The position numbers and the translations under genes were made by a program. A stretch of DNA of 7,397 nt from Euryarchaeota archaeon UBA229 (GTDB lineage: Archaea; Thermoplasmatota; Poseidoniia; Poseidoniales; Poseidoniaceae), in contig DAUW01000112.1 of the NCBI GenBank assembly GCA_002505355.1, positions 1 to 7,397 of the forward strand. The letters are read 5' to 3'. Below the pieces are notes generated by a model. That model saw only the letters and a list, made by a program, of their open reading frames with translations. It was not told where the DNA came from and did not search any database. Positions 6,504 to 7,397 of this stretch are shown here, piece by piece. Each line of letters starts with the position of its first letter. Within the stretch, counting starts at the first letter, position 1.

Positions 6504-7397
6504 ATGGTGAAAAAATTTAGATGGCGTGATAATCCAAATATCCTGGCAAAACTAATTGATGCAAATAATTTGAAGACCTGGAAAGCACAAGAAGTTGTCT
6601 TAAAGCCTAACGAAGCCTGTGCTTTCATTGTCGACGGTAGAATCGGTGATATACTGACTGAGAAAGTTGTGGGTAATATTGCTGGGGGTTTTAACAGATT
6701 TATTGGCGACATGATGGGTATTACTGCTAAAGACCGCCGGCTGTTATTCGCTATGACTGGCCCCGCTGACATCTCCGTGCCGTTTGCTGGTAACCTCTCA
6801 AATGGTAGCAGTGTTACTGGCTTTGCTAACTTAAGAGTCCAGATTCGTGATGATGACATCCCTAAACTCCTCAACATGTTCACTAACAGTGCTCCGATGT
6901 TGGACCGGCAGCGTTTAGCCGAAGTACTACACAATGAGATTATGATGCGGGTGATAAATCCAACATTAGCCGAATGTGATGATGAAACCAAACTACGCAG
7001 TTCGGCACTGCAAGACAAGTTTGAGATGCGAGCAGAAGTAGAGTTGAGAGCTACCCTAGGCACACTTGGATTTACCTTACTGAAAGCCTTCATGACATCA
7101 AATCAGACCGATAATGAGAAAATTATGGAACTGCAAGCTCAACTCGCAGCGGCCACGAATACCGAAGGTGCGCACGCAGAGGCGCTCATGGAAAGAATCG
7201 CCATTCGTGAAGCATCCACTATGCGCCGTATTGAATGTGAGGTGAATATCGCCAAAGCAGAGGCTGCAGGCAAAGTTTCAATCGAAATGCAGGCTGAGCT
7301 CAAGGAGCTACGTAAGGAAGAAGCACGCTGGGAGGCGGAACTGAAACGTGATGAGGGGATACTTAATCTAAAAATTAAGGAATCGAGCCATAAAACG
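6504..7397 (+). CDS. SPFH/band-7-like protein with long C-terminal helix (partial, runs off right edge)
   Basis: This frame is open from ATG 6504 to the window end: 298 codons, no stop. The first part reads like an SPFH (stomatin/prohibitin/flotillin) fold of the soluble COG4260/YdjI kind: EVVLKPNEACAFIVDGRIGDIL (30-51) resembles the opening strands, where such proteins carry a 'nE.a.f..dG.i..v' pattern; GPADISVPFAG (86-96) and VTGFANLRVQIRDDDIPKLLNMF (104-126) resemble the following strands and helix; and LRATLGTLGFTLLKAFM (181-197) resembles the closing element. From about 200 on it is Ala/Glu/Lys/Arg-rich and should be one long coiled coil, as in SPFH oligomer walls. There is no N-terminal hydrophobic hairpin, unlike flotillin or stomatin. 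COG4260 relatives often end in a zinc ribbon, which would lie outside the window. The assignment is by pattern, not by close identity. Confidence 0.6.
   Translation, partial: MVKKFRWRDNPNILAKLIDANNLKTWKAQEVVLKPNEACAFIVDGRIGDILTEKVVGNIAGGFNRFIGDMMGITAKDRRLLFAMTGPADISVPFAGNLSNGSSVTGFANLRVQIRDDDIPKLLNMFTNSAPMLDRQRLAEVLHNEIMMRVINPTLAECDDETKLRSSALQDKFEMRAEVELRATLGTLGFTLLKAFMTSNQTDNEKIMELQAQLAAATNTEGAHAEALMERIAIREASTMRRIECEVNIAKAEAAGKVSIEMQAELKELRKEEARWEAELKRDEGILNLKIKESSHKT

Noticed and set aside
6476..7093. 205-codon minus-strand open frame
   Set aside because: Antisense to the SPFH-like gene; Ser/Leu-rich translation typical of a shadow frame. The plus frame has a Shine-Dalgarno, operon position and family-like motifs.

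Overview
The window looks like a compact archaeal chromosome segment. Three things suggest this: an HTH-ThiN (ThiR-type) regulator, a regulator class known from archaea; a short Cys-lipoprotein signal with an acidic tail; and GGTGA/AGGAGG ribosome-binding sites before internal operon genes while the first genes lack one. The lipoprotein style and moderate base composition fit a mesophilic, possibly marine, euryarchaeon such as a Thermoplasmatota/Poseidoniia-like lineage. That placement is inference; no rRNA or other phylogenetic marker is present.

Layout. Positions 1-1199 (minus strand) hold the N-terminal 399 codons of a group II PLP-dependent amino acid decarboxylase of the GAD/CSAD type, whose C-terminus lies beyond the left edge. 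Positions 1200-1472 are a divergent, AT-rich intergenic region with two good palindromes and a weak TATA-like element. From 1473 a tight plus-strand gene series runs to the right edge: thiR-like regulator (1473-2384), TbpA-like thiamine-binding lipoprotein (2386-3519), fused ThiP-like permease (about 3556-5283), ThiQ-like ATPase (5283-5942), an unrecognised helical protein (5935-6495), and an SPFH/band-7-like protein with a long C-terminal helix (6504 to beyond the right edge).

How the genes work together. TbpA, ThiP and ThiQ form a complete ABC importer for thiamine or a close relative. The regulator carries a ThiN domain, which in archaeal ThiR proteins senses thiamine phosphate, so the likely circuit is self-repression plus repression of uptake when thiamine phosphate is plentiful. 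All junctions from the regulator to the SPFH gene are overlaps or short gaps: 1 nt, about 36 nt, a 1-nt overlap, an 8-nt overlap and 8 nt. The last two genes are therefore probably co-transcribed with the transporter, although nothing in their sequence connects them to thiamine.

The points most worth a second look are the absence of a conventional start codon at a normal distance from the strong AGGAGG before thiP, with a perfect small hairpin just upstream; the unknown protein/SPFH pair attached to the transporter operon; the operator candidates; and ThiR in what may be a lineage where it has not been described.
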